DNA of 64,000 nucleotides from Dehalococcoidia bacterium (lineage in GTDB: Bacteria; Chloroflexota; Dehalococcoidia; GIF9; UBA5629): the NCBI GenBank assembly GCA_041653995.1, contig JBAZEK010000001.1, positions 744,001 through 808,000 on the forward strand, read 5' to 3'. Numbering within the stretch: position 1 is the first letter of the stretch; each line of letters starts with the position of its first letter. The notes beneath the pieces were generated by a model. It was given only the letters and a program-made list of their open reading frames with translations. It ran no database searches and was not told the DNA's origin. Shown one piece after another: positions 48,213 through 56,540 of this stretch. Both the position numbers and the translations under genes were made by a program.

Positions 48213-49331
48213 ATGACGGAACAGAGCATTCAGGGAACGGAGGCCTGCGCATCACCGACGGCCGGCGCCGCCAACGCCTACGAAAAGCACTGGTTCTGCG
48301 TCTCCCTGTCCACCGACGGCAGGGTCACCATGCAGGATGCCGACTCACCTGAATGCTTTCTTCAAAGCCTGAGGACTTCGCTTCTGGCCTGGGTGGATTA
48401 CCGCACCGCCGACTATCAAAGAGATGTGCGTAACGGCGGGACGGCGCTGGGATTCTCCCATCAGCTGGTCGACGCGCTGGTCGACGATCCGCGCCTGCTG
48501 TACGAAGACTATTCCAGCGAGATGGGGATCAAGCTGCCGTCGATACAAATACGCATCAACGAAGAGATCGACGTACAGAACTATCCCACCCTGCTCCTGC
48601 TGCGCAGGAACTTCATCCTGACCGTGCACCCCATCCTGGTCGACCGCCGCTTTATACGCCTGCGCAGATACTCCGGGACCATCTTCAAGAAGGTCCAGCT
48701 CGATATCTGCGCCGAGGACAAGCTGACCACGCTTTTGATTCGCATCATCGACCAGAACAACGACCGCAATTTCGAGCACCTCAGGCAGATAGAGGGGCGC
48801 GGGGACGATCTCAATAAGATCCTGATGGACCCGCAGACGCCGCGCCAGCTGCTGGGCCCGCAGATATACAACATGAAGCATTCCCTCATCACCTACCTGG
48901 ACGCGCTGTGGGAGACGGTGGACGTGCTGCACGACCTGCGCTACGGGGACGCCGATCTGCTGACCAACGATACCTCGCTGCTCAACAGAATGGGATACCT
49001 GGCGGACGACGTCAGCCGCCAGATCGGGCTGGCGGAGCACATGTCGGACGTGCTGGCCTCGGGCCTGGAGGTGCTGCAATCGATCTACAATAACCAGCTG
49101 CAGGCCATGAACAACAGGATGGCGCTGTTGATGACTTACCTGACCGTGCTGGGCACGGCGGTGCTGGTACCCAACACGCTGGCCACTATATTCAGCAATT
49201 CGGCCTTCGATATGGGACCCCAGGACATCGGTTGGTATGCCACTATGCTGGTCGTTTCCACCGTGCTGGCAACCCTGCTGGCCTTTATCTGGGTGAAAAA
49301 GTCAGGTTTTCTACCCAGGAAAATGGACTGA
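48213..49331 (+). CDS. CorA-like divalent cation transporter lacking GMN
   Basis: A 372-residue protein with the CorA plan: a large cytoplasmic alpha/beta domain (about 25-300) and two C-terminal helices (about 307-330 and 338-360), ending with basic residues. The pore-mouth GMN motif of CorA, normally at the end of the first helix, is absent; the loop reads VPNTLATIFSNSAFDMG. This resembles the ZntB or divergent CorA groups, so Mg2+ uptake should not be assumed. The ATG directly follows AAGGGG, with poor spacing, after a hexamer repeat array. Confidence 0.8.
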   Translation: MTEQSIQGTEACASPTAGAANAYEKHWFCVSLSTDGRVTMQDADSPECFLQSLRTSLLAWVDYRTADYQRDVRNGGTALGFSHQLVDALVDDPRLLYEDYSSEMGIKLPSIQIRINEEIDVQNYPTLLLLRRNFILTVHPILVDRRFIRLRRYSGTIFKKVQLDICAEDKLTTLLIRIIDQNNDRNFEHLRQIEGRGDDLNKILMDPQTPRQLLGPQIYNMKHSLITYLDALWETVDVLHDLRYGDADLLTNDTSLLNRMGYLADDVSRQIGLAEHMSDVLASGLEVLQSIYNNQLQAMNNRMALLMTYLTVLGTAVLVPNTLATIFSNSAFDMGPQDIGWYATMLVVSTVLATLLAFIWVKKSGFLPRKMD

Positions 49332-49333
49332 AT

Positions 49334-50242
49334 TTACTGAGACCCGGCCAGGCCGGTCAGCCGTTCGCTCACTTCCCACAATTTCGCGGCCGTCTCCCTG
49401 TCGTAGCTCAGGTGCGATGATTTCGACTCCGTTCCATTTACATTCACCCGGGTAATTTTCAGATGCTGTTTGGTCTCAAAATAGCGCCCCGTCAATCCCT
49501 CTACGCCGGAAGCGCATGCCAGATGCAGCGGCAGCACGGCGCCCTGCTCCGGCCCTTTCATCAAAGCGTGGAAAAAGGAGTCGATCGTCCTGCTTGAATG
49601 CGACCATATGGTGGAGCTGCAAGCCCCCGGGCAAACGCAGTTAACCGTTATGCCGCTGCCTTCCAGCCTCCTGGCCAGCTCGTAGGTGAAAAGGACCACG
49701 GCCAGCTTCGACCGGGCATAGGCCGAATCACGGCCGAAGGACTTCTCCCCCTGCAGATTGCCGAAATCGAGCTTTGCCATACGGTGGAGCGATGTGGTCA
49801 TGTTGACTATCTTGGAGGGCGCGCCCGCTTTGAGAGCGCCGAGCAGCAGGTTGGTCAGCAGAAAGTATGACAGGTAGTCGACGGCAAAGGTCATCTCGAT
49901 GCCGTCCGCGGTCAGCACCCTCTTCCCCATAATGACCCCGGCATTGTTGACCAGCAGGTGAAGCACCCCGTGCTGCTGCACGTAATCCATCGCCAGCATC
50001 CTGATCTGATCCTGAACGGACAGGTCCGCCATCAACAGGTGGACGTCGTTGTTTCCCGATTGCCGTCGGATGTATTCCTGCGCCGCGCGCCCCCTGCCGG
50101 GATCCCGGCAGACCAGAAACACTCTGGCATCGCGGCGCGCCAGTCCCAGCGCGATCTCCCGGCCTATGCCCGAGCTGGCGCCGGTGACCATGCAGTACCT
50201 GTCCTTCAGGCTCCCATCCTCCCCTTGCGCGTAGTCTTTCAT
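49334..50242 (-). CDS. short-chain dehydrogenase/reductase
   Basis: A 302-residue classical SDR resembling retinol-dehydrogenase-like enzymes. The cofactor motif is TGASSGIG; NNAG is present, the catalytic Ser lies in NMTTSLHR, and Tyr/Lys in YARSKLA. The Arg after strand 2 (LVCRDPGRGR) suggests NADP(H). Substrate unknown. AAGGAGG is 2 bases before an ATG at 50248 and 8 before the ATG at 50242, so the latter is chosen. It follows the Fe-S protein gene by 31 bases on the same strand, and its stop nearly touches that of the CorA-like gene. Confidence 0.88.
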   Translation of the reverse strand: MKDYAQGEDGSLKDRYCMVTGASSGIGREIALGLARRDARVFLVCRDPGRGRAAQEYIRRQSGNNDVHLLMADLSVQDQIRMLAMDYVQQHGVLHLLVNNAGVIMGKRVLTADGIEMTFAVDYLSYFLLTNLLLGALKAGAPSKIVNMTTSLHRMAKLDFGNLQGEKSFGRDSAYARSKLAVVLFTYELARRLEGSGITVNCVCPGACSSTIWSHSSRTIDSFFHALMKGPEQGAVLPLHLACASGVEGLTGRYFETKQHLKITRVNVNGTESKSSHLSYDRETAAKLWEVSERLTGLAGSQ

Positions 50243-50273
50243 ATCCATATCCTCCTTCCCATTCCCTACCCTG

Positions 50274-51086
50274 TTATTCAACGGTTACAACCTTCTCCAG
50301 CCTGCGTATGACTTCGTCGATGTGAATGCCGGACTGGTTGACCATTACGATGGCGTTATTGGGACATGTTTCCACGCAATTGCCGCAACCCAGGCAGCCC
50401 TCGCCGATAACGGAATGGCCATCTTCCTGCCTTATGTTTTTTATAAAGCACGCATCCACGCAGGCGCCGCAGCCCAGACAGTCTTCAGTGACATGCACAC
50501 TGATGCCGGGCATGCGCGAGATCTTGGACCTGATGCGCCGGTCGATGTAGGGAGTGAAGCGCCACAGGCAGCAGCACGGGCAGCAGTTGCAGATCGTCAG
50601 CAGCTGATTGCCGGATTTGAGGCCCAGCCAGACCGTGTCCAGCCTGTTCTTGCCCACCAGGTGGAACAGTCCCGCCTCCCTGCATCTCCGGGCATGCCGG
50701 TGGGCCTCCTCCTTTGAAACCAGACTGCCCAACTTAGGATTTATGTCAAGCACTGCCCTGCCCAGGAAAAGGCAGCCCAGCGTCTGGGGATAATCGCGGC
50801 AGTTCGAGCTCTCACGGCAGATGCAGAAATTCATGATCCAGTGGTATTGCGCCTGATCGATAAAATGATGCACTATCCGCGATGGGAGCATCGTCTGCAA
50901 GGGCTCTTCCAGCTCTTTTCCGACGCTTATGACCCTTTCCCTGGGAAGGTAAACGATATCGTCCCCCTCGAAAAGCCAGCGGTCCAGCAGTGCCCCCAGC
51001 ACAGGCGCCCTGGTCAGACCGGCCAGGGCAAAGCGCCCGGGAAAACCCTTCTCGATCAGCCTTACCAACCACATCGGTCGCGACAT
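50274..51086 (-). CDS. iron-sulfur protein with a 2[4Fe-4S] ferredoxin domain
   Basis: A 270-residue protein. The C-terminal 75 residues are a bacterial-type ferredoxin with CLGCGACVDAC and CLGCGNCVETCP, binding two 4Fe-4S clusters. The preceding region has further cysteines, FCICRESSNC and NCCPCCC, likely another metal or cluster site. The pattern recalls DUF362-like or 4Fe-4S proteins of anaerobes, without a firm match. AGAGGGG lies 9 bases before ATG 51086; an upstream in-frame ATG is less likely. It may pass electrons to the SDR encoded next. Confidence 0.82.
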   Translation of the reverse strand: MSRPMWLVRLIEKGFPGRFALAGLTRAPVLGALLDRWLFEGDDIVYLPRERVISVGKELEEPLQTMLPSRIVHHFIDQAQYHWIMNFCICRESSNCRDYPQTLGCLFLGRAVLDINPKLGSLVSKEEAHRHARRCREAGLFHLVGKNRLDTVWLGLKSGNQLLTICNCCPCCCLWRFTPYIDRRIRSKISRMPGISVHVTEDCLGCGACVDACFIKNIRQEDGHSVIGEGCLGCGNCVETCPNNAIVMVNQSGIHIDEVIRRLEKVVTVE

Positions 51087-51240
51087 GAGCAACGTCCCCT
51101 CTTTTTCGAAAATCGGACCGGCCGCCCTGCACAGGCTTGAGCCCCAGTATATTGTAAAGGCACCCGGACAATCATTCAATTACAGCTGACAAGCGCGTAA
51201 TTCCGGGGCAACTAAACTTTCTATAAAATTGCACGTTTAA

Positions 51241-51246
51241 TATAAT
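51241..51246 (+). promoter_or_regulatory. -10 box of the ECF sigma operon
   Basis: TATAAT 27 bases before the GTG start of the sigma factor gene, with a CGAGG ribosome site between. Confidence 0.5.
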
Positions 51247-51273
51247 AGACACCGGGTAAATCGAGGTAACCTG

Positions 51274-51819
51274 GTGTTAGTAGAAGAACAGTTAGTACAG
51301 AGGGCCGTAAATGGAGACCGAGAAGCATTTACGCAAATATATGATCTGCATTTCGACAAGATCTACAGATATATATACGTTAAAGTGCGCAGCCAGGCCG
51401 AAGCCGAGGACCTGACACAGGATGTATTTATTAAAGCTTACGAGAGCATCAAGAACTACAAGTGGCGGGATCTTCCCATCACCGCATGGCTGTTCAGAAT
51501 TGCACACAACAGGGTCATCGACCATGTCAGAAAAACATCGAAGGAGAAAAAGGCCAGCCTCGACGAAGCCGGCGCAATCAGTTCAGGCGACCCGGTTTAT
51601 ATGACGGAATTGAATTTTGAGATATACCAGCTGAAGGATGCGTTGCAGCATTTGCCGGACGCGCAGCGCGAGGTCGCGACCATGCGCTTTATCTCCGAAT
51701 TATCCATCTCGGAGGTCGCTCTATCATTGGGTAAAAGCGAGGGCACGGTCAAGGCGCTGCAGTTCAACGCTATCGCATCGCTGAGAAAATTGCTCTACGG
51801 TAAGATAAATGGCTATTAG
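51274..51819 (+). CDS. ECF-type RNA polymerase sigma factor
   Basis: A 181-residue sigma-70 family factor. Region 2 (about 22-90) includes YDLHFDKIYRYIYVKV and AEDLTQDVFIKAYE with AWLFRIAHNRVIDHVRK; region 4 (about 125-175) is LPDAQREVATMRFISELSISEVALSLGKSEGTVKALQFNAIASLRKLL in parts. It has no long N- or C-terminal extension. GTG start. The next gene overlaps it by 11 bases and encodes a one-helix membrane protein with a DUF5667 region, the likely regulator. Confidence 0.93.
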   Translation: MLVEEQLVQRAVNGDREAFTQIYDLHFDKIYRYIYVKVRSQAEAEDLTQDVFIKAYESIKNYKWRDLPITAWLFRIAHNRVIDHVRKTSKEKKASLDEAGAISSGDPVYMTELNFEIYQLKDALQHLPDAQREVATMRFISELSISEVALSLGKSEGTVKALQFNAIASLRKLLYGKINGY

Positions 51820-53149
51820 GATCGAAGAAGCTTTCAACGACTGCTTTGACAGGCTCACCATCGGGGAGAGCCTGGATAGCTGTCTGCGCAGATACCCTGA
51901 ATATTCCGCCGAGCTGGACATGATGCTCAGAATGGCTTACGACGTCAAGCGCAGGGCCTATCCCATACAGCCCAGGCCGGAGTTCAAATACTGGTCTCGT
52001 GTGAGACTACAGGGCGTGCAGGACTACATGAGCAGGCATGCTGTTCCGCAGAAATCAGGTTCCTTCAGCTTCCGCAGGAACCTGGCCATCTCCATGGCCG
52101 GTTTACTGGTGCTGGTAATCGCTTCCAGCGGCACAGCCGCAGCATCAAATAATGCGCTGCCCGACCAGCCGCTGTACGGCGTCAAGATGGCGGTTGAACA
52201 GGCCCAGGTATCTCTGGCCACGTCGGACATCGACAGGGCGGAGATTTATGCCAAGCTGGCTGAGAAGAGGGCACAGGAGATAGAGGCCCTGGCGAGGCAG
52301 GGGAAGGCCGAGTATCTGGTCAGCACGTCGGCTAAAATGGACTACCAGCTCGAACAGGCCGAGACCTATATCGGCAGATTCCAGGCAGCTAACACGGTCA
52401 GCCCCGCGCCGACAATGGAAGCTACTACCGCCGCGGCGCCGGCAGATGAAACATCCGGCCAGCCTGCACAGACAGATCCCCGGTCTGCCACGCAGGTGAG
52501 ACCTTATGCCATACCCGGCACCGATAAGCCGCAGGTCCCGCCGGCCGGTACGTCGGCCACCGACACGACCGATCGGCCAAACTGGATCGGTGATGGGAAA
52601 ACGACCGTAAAACAGCCCGTGCCTGCGTCACGCGCCTTAGCCAACGTCAGCAAGGCTAAGACCGCTTTAAACTCAAGCACCGCCAAGAGCCTGGCCACAC
52701 TTCAGGATGCACTGGATAAGGCGCCCGAATCGGCCAAACCGGCCATTATCCAGGCCATCGAACGGGTTAAAAAGGCCAACGAGTGGTCGCAGGGCAACTC
52801 CAATAGCGGCCAGAACTATAAGCCTCCCATAATCCAGCCGGGGCCAAAGTATGTCCCGCCCACGATCAACAGGTCGACCGGCACCAACATAAACAAAAAT
52901 ACCGATGTGAATACAAATACCGACACCGATAAAAACAGCCCTGCCGGCACAATCATTTATTTCAACCGGAATACCGATATAACAAACACGGACAAAACCA
53001 ATACCAATACCAATACCGGTACTACCACTACCACTCCAGGTGCGGTCAGGCCGACAACCATACTGACCGATACACAGAAGCTGGCGCCGTCGACTTCGCT
53101 GACAAACACGACTTCCGACGAAAAATCCGTGCTGCCGACATCTAAATAG
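51809..53149 (+). CDS. DUF5667 membrane protein, putative anti-sigma regulator
   Basis: A 446-residue protein. Residues 1-90 are cytoplasmic and resemble the N-terminal domain of sigma-operon regulators (FNDCFDRLTIGESLDSCLRRYPEY). A helix lies at about 92-112 (LAISMAGLLVLVIASSG). Beyond it NNALPDQPLYGVKMAVEQAQV marks DUF5667 with a coiled-coil-like stretch. The final third is low complexity, Thr/Asn/Pro-rich with NTNTNT runs, as if wall-spanning. It overlaps the ECF sigma gene, which suggests it senses the envelope and controls that sigma factor; this is inferred from order and topology. Confidence 0.8.
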   Translation: MAIRIEEAFNDCFDRLTIGESLDSCLRRYPEYSAELDMMLRMAYDVKRRAYPIQPRPEFKYWSRVRLQGVQDYMSRHAVPQKSGSFSFRRNLAISMAGLLVLVIASSGTAAASNNALPDQPLYGVKMAVEQAQVSLATSDIDRAEIYAKLAEKRAQEIEALARQGKAEYLVSTSAKMDYQLEQAETYIGRFQAANTVSPAPTMEATTAAAPADETSGQPAQTDPRSATQVRPYAIPGTDKPQVPPAGTSATDTTDRPNWIGDGKTTVKQPVPASRALANVSKAKTALNSSTAKSLATLQDALDKAPESAKPAIIQAIERVKKANEWSQGNSNSGQNYKPPIIQPGPKYVPPTINRSTGTNINKNTDVNTNTDTDKNSPAGTIIYFNRNTDITNTDKTNTNTNTGTTTTTPGAVRPTTILTDTQKLAPSTSLTNTTSDEKSVLPTSK

Positions 53150-53206
53150 AATCGACATCCGCAACTATAATTTGATTCAGGCGTTACTATATACAGGGAG
53201 GATAAA

Positions 53207-54112
53207 ATGAACCGATTCGTAAAATATGTTCTGCTGCTGGCGCTTGTCGCCGCTCTGGTTATCCCGGCTGCCGCCTGTGCCCAGAAAAGCGTCGTCGAGG
53301 AAAGCACCAAATGGTCGGGCATGGCGCCCGCTCCGGGGGCTGCTCCAATGGCGCCTGCGCCGTCCGGTTTTACCGTGGGCAGATCATCAGAAACTGATTA
53401 TTACTCCACAGACGGAGCCGGCGCAGAGGATGCTGTAGACCGAAAAATAGTCAGGACGGGCTCCATTAGCATGGAGGTGGAGGATATCATCAAGGCGCAG
53501 ACTGAGATCGCCGACATCGCTGTTCAGTACGACGGCTATGTGGTCTCCTCGAACCTGAACGCCGCTAAAGAGAATCCCCGTGGCTTTATATCGTTCCGGG
53601 TACCCGCCGAGAAATTCGATACCGCCCTGGCTAAACTGCGACAGCTGGCGGTCAAGGTGACCAATGAAAATACCAACAGCCAGGATGTCACCGAGCAGTA
53701 CACGGATTTGAAGGCCCAGTTGAGCAACTACGAAGCCACCGAGGCCCAGTACCTGGAGTTGCTGAAAAAGGCCGACAACGTAAAGGATATGCTGGAGGTT
53801 CAGCGCGAACTGTCCAACGTCAGGGGCAACATCGAGAGGATCAAAGGCCGCATGCAGTACCTGGAGAGGACATCGGATACGTCCCTCATCGAGGTCAGCC
53901 TGACCAAGTCCACGCCCATCGGCGAAAGCACCTGGGATGTTACCGGTGTTTTCAAGGGGGCGGTGGATGGATTAATCGCCTTCGGCAAGGTGCTGCTCAG
54001 CGTCTTGATCTGGCTGCTGGTCTTCTCACCGATCTGGATCATCGTGCTGGTCATCATCTTCATCGTCAGGCGCAGGAAAAAGGCTAAAAGCGGCACGGCG
54101 GAAGCCAAATAA
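53207..54112 (+). CDS. DUF4349 lipoprotein/membrane protein
   Basis: A 301-residue protein: signal peptide with lipobox-like PAAAC (Cys 24), a disordered Ala/Pro segment, then DUF4349 (about 83-290). The domain shows RKIVRTGSISMEVEDI, GYVVSSN, FRVPAEKFDTALAKLR, VTEQYTDLKAQLSNYEATEAQYLELL, a coiled coil, and a transmembrane helix near 258-285 followed by RRRKKAK. DUF4349 proteins are envelope-located with unknown function. AGGGAGG precedes the ATG. Probably part of the sigma/DUF5667 operon or its target. Confidence 0.85.
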   Translation: MNRFVKYVLLLALVAALVIPAAACAQKSVVEESTKWSGMAPAPGAAPMAPAPSGFTVGRSSETDYYSTDGAGAEDAVDRKIVRTGSISMEVEDIIKAQTEIADIAVQYDGYVVSSNLNAAKENPRGFISFRVPAEKFDTALAKLRQLAVKVTNENTNSQDVTEQYTDLKAQLSNYEATEAQYLELLKKADNVKDMLEVQRELSNVRGNIERIKGRMQYLERTSDTSLIEVSLTKSTPIGESTWDVTGVFKGAVDGLIAFGKVLLSVLIWLLVFSPIWIIVLVIIFIVRRRKKAKSGTAEAK

Positions 54113-54133
54113 ACCATCGCAGGATGATATAAT

Positions 54134-54162
54134 AAAGGGCAGCGCTCAATAGGCTGCCCTTT
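54134..54162 (+). terminator. intrinsic terminator after the DUF4349 gene
   Basis: AAAGGGCAGC (54134-54143) pairs with GCTGCCCTTT (54153-54162), followed by ATTTATAT. A TATAAT (54128-54133) directly precedes the stem and could be a promoter for the next gene, in which case part of the hairpin would lie in its short leader. Confidence 0.7.
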
Positions 54163-54168
54163 ATTTAT

Positions 54169-54627
54169 ATGAACTTTGCAGTATACGAAGATTCACCCCG
54201 GACCGATATCTGGATGCGGGTTATTTTTTTTCTGCCCGCCCTGATCATACTGGCCACAATCGTAATCATGCCGGACGAAGAGCCCTGGGTGCCGGCCATG
54301 CTTATTATCGTGGCCGTTATAGCCGTGGGCCTTCCCTTTCTGTTGCTGCCGACCCGGCTGAGCATCCTGAACTCGGCCATTCGTATCGGATTCCGTCTGC
54401 CCTTTGCGTTCCTTATTCCCTTTAACACGGTCACTACGCTGCGGCCTTCGCGCTGGTCCACTGTCGGCATAAACCTGCCCACCAACCTTTCGCCAAAGAA
54501 TGCGGTGGAGATAGTCCGCAAACACCGCCTCTCGGTCACCGTCACACCATCGGACAGGGAGGCCTTTATAGCCGGCTTCGACAAAGCGTTTAAGGAATGG
54601 AAGACATACGAGGGGAGGGGTCAATGA
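54169..54627 (+). CDS. membrane protein with PH-like domain
   Basis: A 152-residue protein with two adjacent helices (about 17-35 and 41-62). A C-terminal region (IRIGFRLPFAFLIPFNTVTTLRP and LSVTVTPSDREAFIAGFDKAF) resembles bacterial PH-like domains of the DUF304/YdbT kind. Function unknown. The ATG lies just after the terminator hairpin, with no clear ribosome site. Its stop overlaps the mtnA start (ATGA), so it is translated with the methionine-salvage genes. Confidence 0.7.
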   Translation: MNFAVYEDSPRTDIWMRVIFFLPALIILATIVIMPDEEPWVPAMLIIVAVIAVGLPFLLLPTRLSILNSAIRIGFRLPFAFLIPFNTVTTLRPSRWSTVGINLPTNLSPKNAVEIVRKHRLSVTVTPSDREAFIAGFDKAFKEWKTYEGRGQ

Positions 54628-55661
54628 AACCGATTCAATGGTCGGGCGGCAAGCTCCGATTACTTGACCAGACCGCGCTGCCGCTGCAGGAGATATATCT
54701 CGAGATCTCCGGCTACAGGGCGACTATACATGCCATAAAAACCCTGCAGGTGCGCGGCGCCCCGGCCATCGGCATCGCCGCGGGCTACGGCATCGTGCTG
54801 GGAGCGCAGTCGATTAAAACATCATCGATGAAAGCGTTTAATAAGGAATTGGAGCAAATACTGAATGACTTCGCTGCTTCCAGGCCCACGGCGGTCAATC
54901 TGTTCTGGACCATAAACAGGATGAGGCGGGCGCTTTCAAAGGCCGCATCTCCGGATGAAGCAGTCGAATTACTGGAAAAAGAGGCGCGCCTGATCCACAG
55001 GCAGCAGTCCGCAGCTATGGCCAAACTGAGCCGCATCGGGTCATCGCTCATCGGCAGAGAATGCACGGTGCTGACCCACTGCAACACGGGACAGCTGGCC
55101 ACGGGCGTGGAATACGGCACCGCGCTGGGCGTGATCAAGGCTGCGGCCGAGCAGGGGAAAAAGGTATCGGTTTACGCCGATGAGACACGTCCCCTGCTGC
55201 AGGGCGCGCGCCTCACCACCTGGGAGCTGCAGCAGCTTAAAATCCCCGTCACGCTCATAACCGACGGCATGGCCGGCCATTTCATCAGCCGGGGTATGAT
55301 CCACTGCGTCATAGTGGGGGCTGACCGCATCGCCGCCAACGGCGATACGGCTAATAAGATCGGCACCTACTCCGTGGCGGTGCTGGCCAGGGAGAACGGT
55401 ATCCCCTTTTACGTGGCCGCGCCCCTCAGTTCAATTGACGTCTCAATAGACTCCGGAGCCCGCATTCCCATCGAGGAGAGGGGCCGGGAAGAAGTGCTGG
55501 AATTCAACGGCCGCAGGATCGCCCCTCTCAAGGTACGGGCGGCCAATCCGGCTTTCGACATTACTCCACACCGATACATAACGGCCATCGTAACGGAAAA
55601 AGGCATCGTCAGGCCGCCCTATAAACGCAATCTTAAATCCACTTTTCAGGAGGTTCGGTAA
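54624..55661 (+). CDS. mtnA: S-methyl-5-thioribose-1-phosphate isomerase
   Basis: A 345-residue MtnA converting methylthioribose-1-phosphate to methylthioribulose-1-phosphate. VRGAPAIGIAAGYG, catalytic Cys in LTHCNTGQLATGVEYGTALG and Asp in VGADRIAANGDTANKIGTYS are intact, as is APLSSIDVSI. Some homologues also act on 5-deoxyribose-1-phosphate. GAGGGGAGGGG is close upstream. It shares 1 base with mtnP downstream (TAATG). The later salvage genes mtnB, C, D and K are not in the window. Confidence 0.95.
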   Translation: MKPIQWSGGKLRLLDQTALPLQEIYLEISGYRATIHAIKTLQVRGAPAIGIAAGYGIVLGAQSIKTSSMKAFNKELEQILNDFAASRPTAVNLFWTINRMRRALSKAASPDEAVELLEKEARLIHRQQSAAMAKLSRIGSSLIGRECTVLTHCNTGQLATGVEYGTALGVIKAAAEQGKKVSVYADETRPLLQGARLTTWELQQLKIPVTLITDGMAGHFISRGMIHCVIVGADRIAANGDTANKIGTYSVAVLARENGIPFYVAAPLSSIDVSIDSGARIPIEERGREEVLEFNGRRIAPLKVRAANPAFDITPHRYITAIVTEKGIVRPPYKRNLKSTFQEVR

Positions 55662-56524
55662 TGCAGGAAGCCAGGGTAGGTATCATCGGAGGAAGCGGCC
55701 TTTATCACCTGGAAGGCATGACACACGTCAGAGAGGTGCGCATATCGACGCCTTTCGGCGATCCCAGCGACGCCATAACTCTGGGCAACATCGAAGGGGT
55801 TCACGCGGCCTTCCTGCCGCGGCACGGCGTGGGGCACAGGCTCAGCCCGTCCGAGCTGCCCTCCCGGGCCAACATCTATGCATTCAAGTCACTGGGCGTG
55901 GAATATATCATCGCCATCTCCACCGTGGGCAGCCTCAAGGAAAAGATCAAGCCGATGGATATCGTCATACCGGACCAGCTAATCGACCGGACCTTCCTGC
56001 GGCCCGATACCTTTTTCGGCAACGGCATAGTCGGGCACGTGGCCTTCGCCGATCCTTACTGCCCGCATCTGAGCGATGTGCTGTATGACGCCGCCCATCG
56101 CAACGACATACGCGTCCACGACGGCGGCACCGTCATAGTTATGGAGGGTCCGCAGTTCTCCACGCGGGCCGAATCGGAATTGTACAGGTCCTGGGGCGCC
56201 GACATTATTTTGATGACCGCGCTGCCCGAGGCCAAGCTGGCCAGGGAGGCCGAGATATGCTACGGCATGATGGCAATTGTCACGGACTACGATTGCTGGA
56301 ACGAGCTGAGCGAGACCGTCTCCGCCGAGATGGTCGTATCCAATCTGAAGAAGACCCTTCAGACGGCCAAAAAAGTATTGCGCCATGCCATCGTCAACCT
56401 TCCTGCAAAAAGGGAATGCAGTTGCGGGCATGCGCTGGAAAATGCCATAATAACTGCCCCCGAATTGATACCTGAGAAAGCCAGGGTAGACCTCGACATT
56501 ATCATCGGGAAATACATTAAATAA
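55661..56524 (+). CDS. mtnP: S-methyl-5'-thioadenosine phosphorylase
   Basis: A 287-residue purine nucleoside phosphorylase-family enzyme splitting methylthioadenosine into adenine and methylthioribose-1-phosphate. VGIIGGSGLYHLEG binds phosphate; PRHGVGHRLSPSELPSRANIYAFKSLG (parts), ISTVGSL, EGPQFSTRAESELYRSWGADIILMT (parts) and TDYDCW follow the MTAP pattern. The Asp in TDYD fits an adenine-type base. One base overlap with mtnA. With MtnA it handles the product of polyamine or SAM-dependent reactions. Confidence 0.95.
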   Translation: MQEARVGIIGGSGLYHLEGMTHVREVRISTPFGDPSDAITLGNIEGVHAAFLPRHGVGHRLSPSELPSRANIYAFKSLGVEYIIAISTVGSLKEKIKPMDIVIPDQLIDRTFLRPDTFFGNGIVGHVAFADPYCPHLSDVLYDAAHRNDIRVHDGGTVIVMEGPQFSTRAESELYRSWGADIILMTALPEAKLAREAEICYGMMAIVTDYDCWNELSETVSAEMVVSNLKKTLQTAKKVLRHAIVNLPAKRECSCGHALENAIITAPELIPEKARVDLDIIIGKYIK

Positions 56525-56540
56525 CAGGAGTCATATATCC

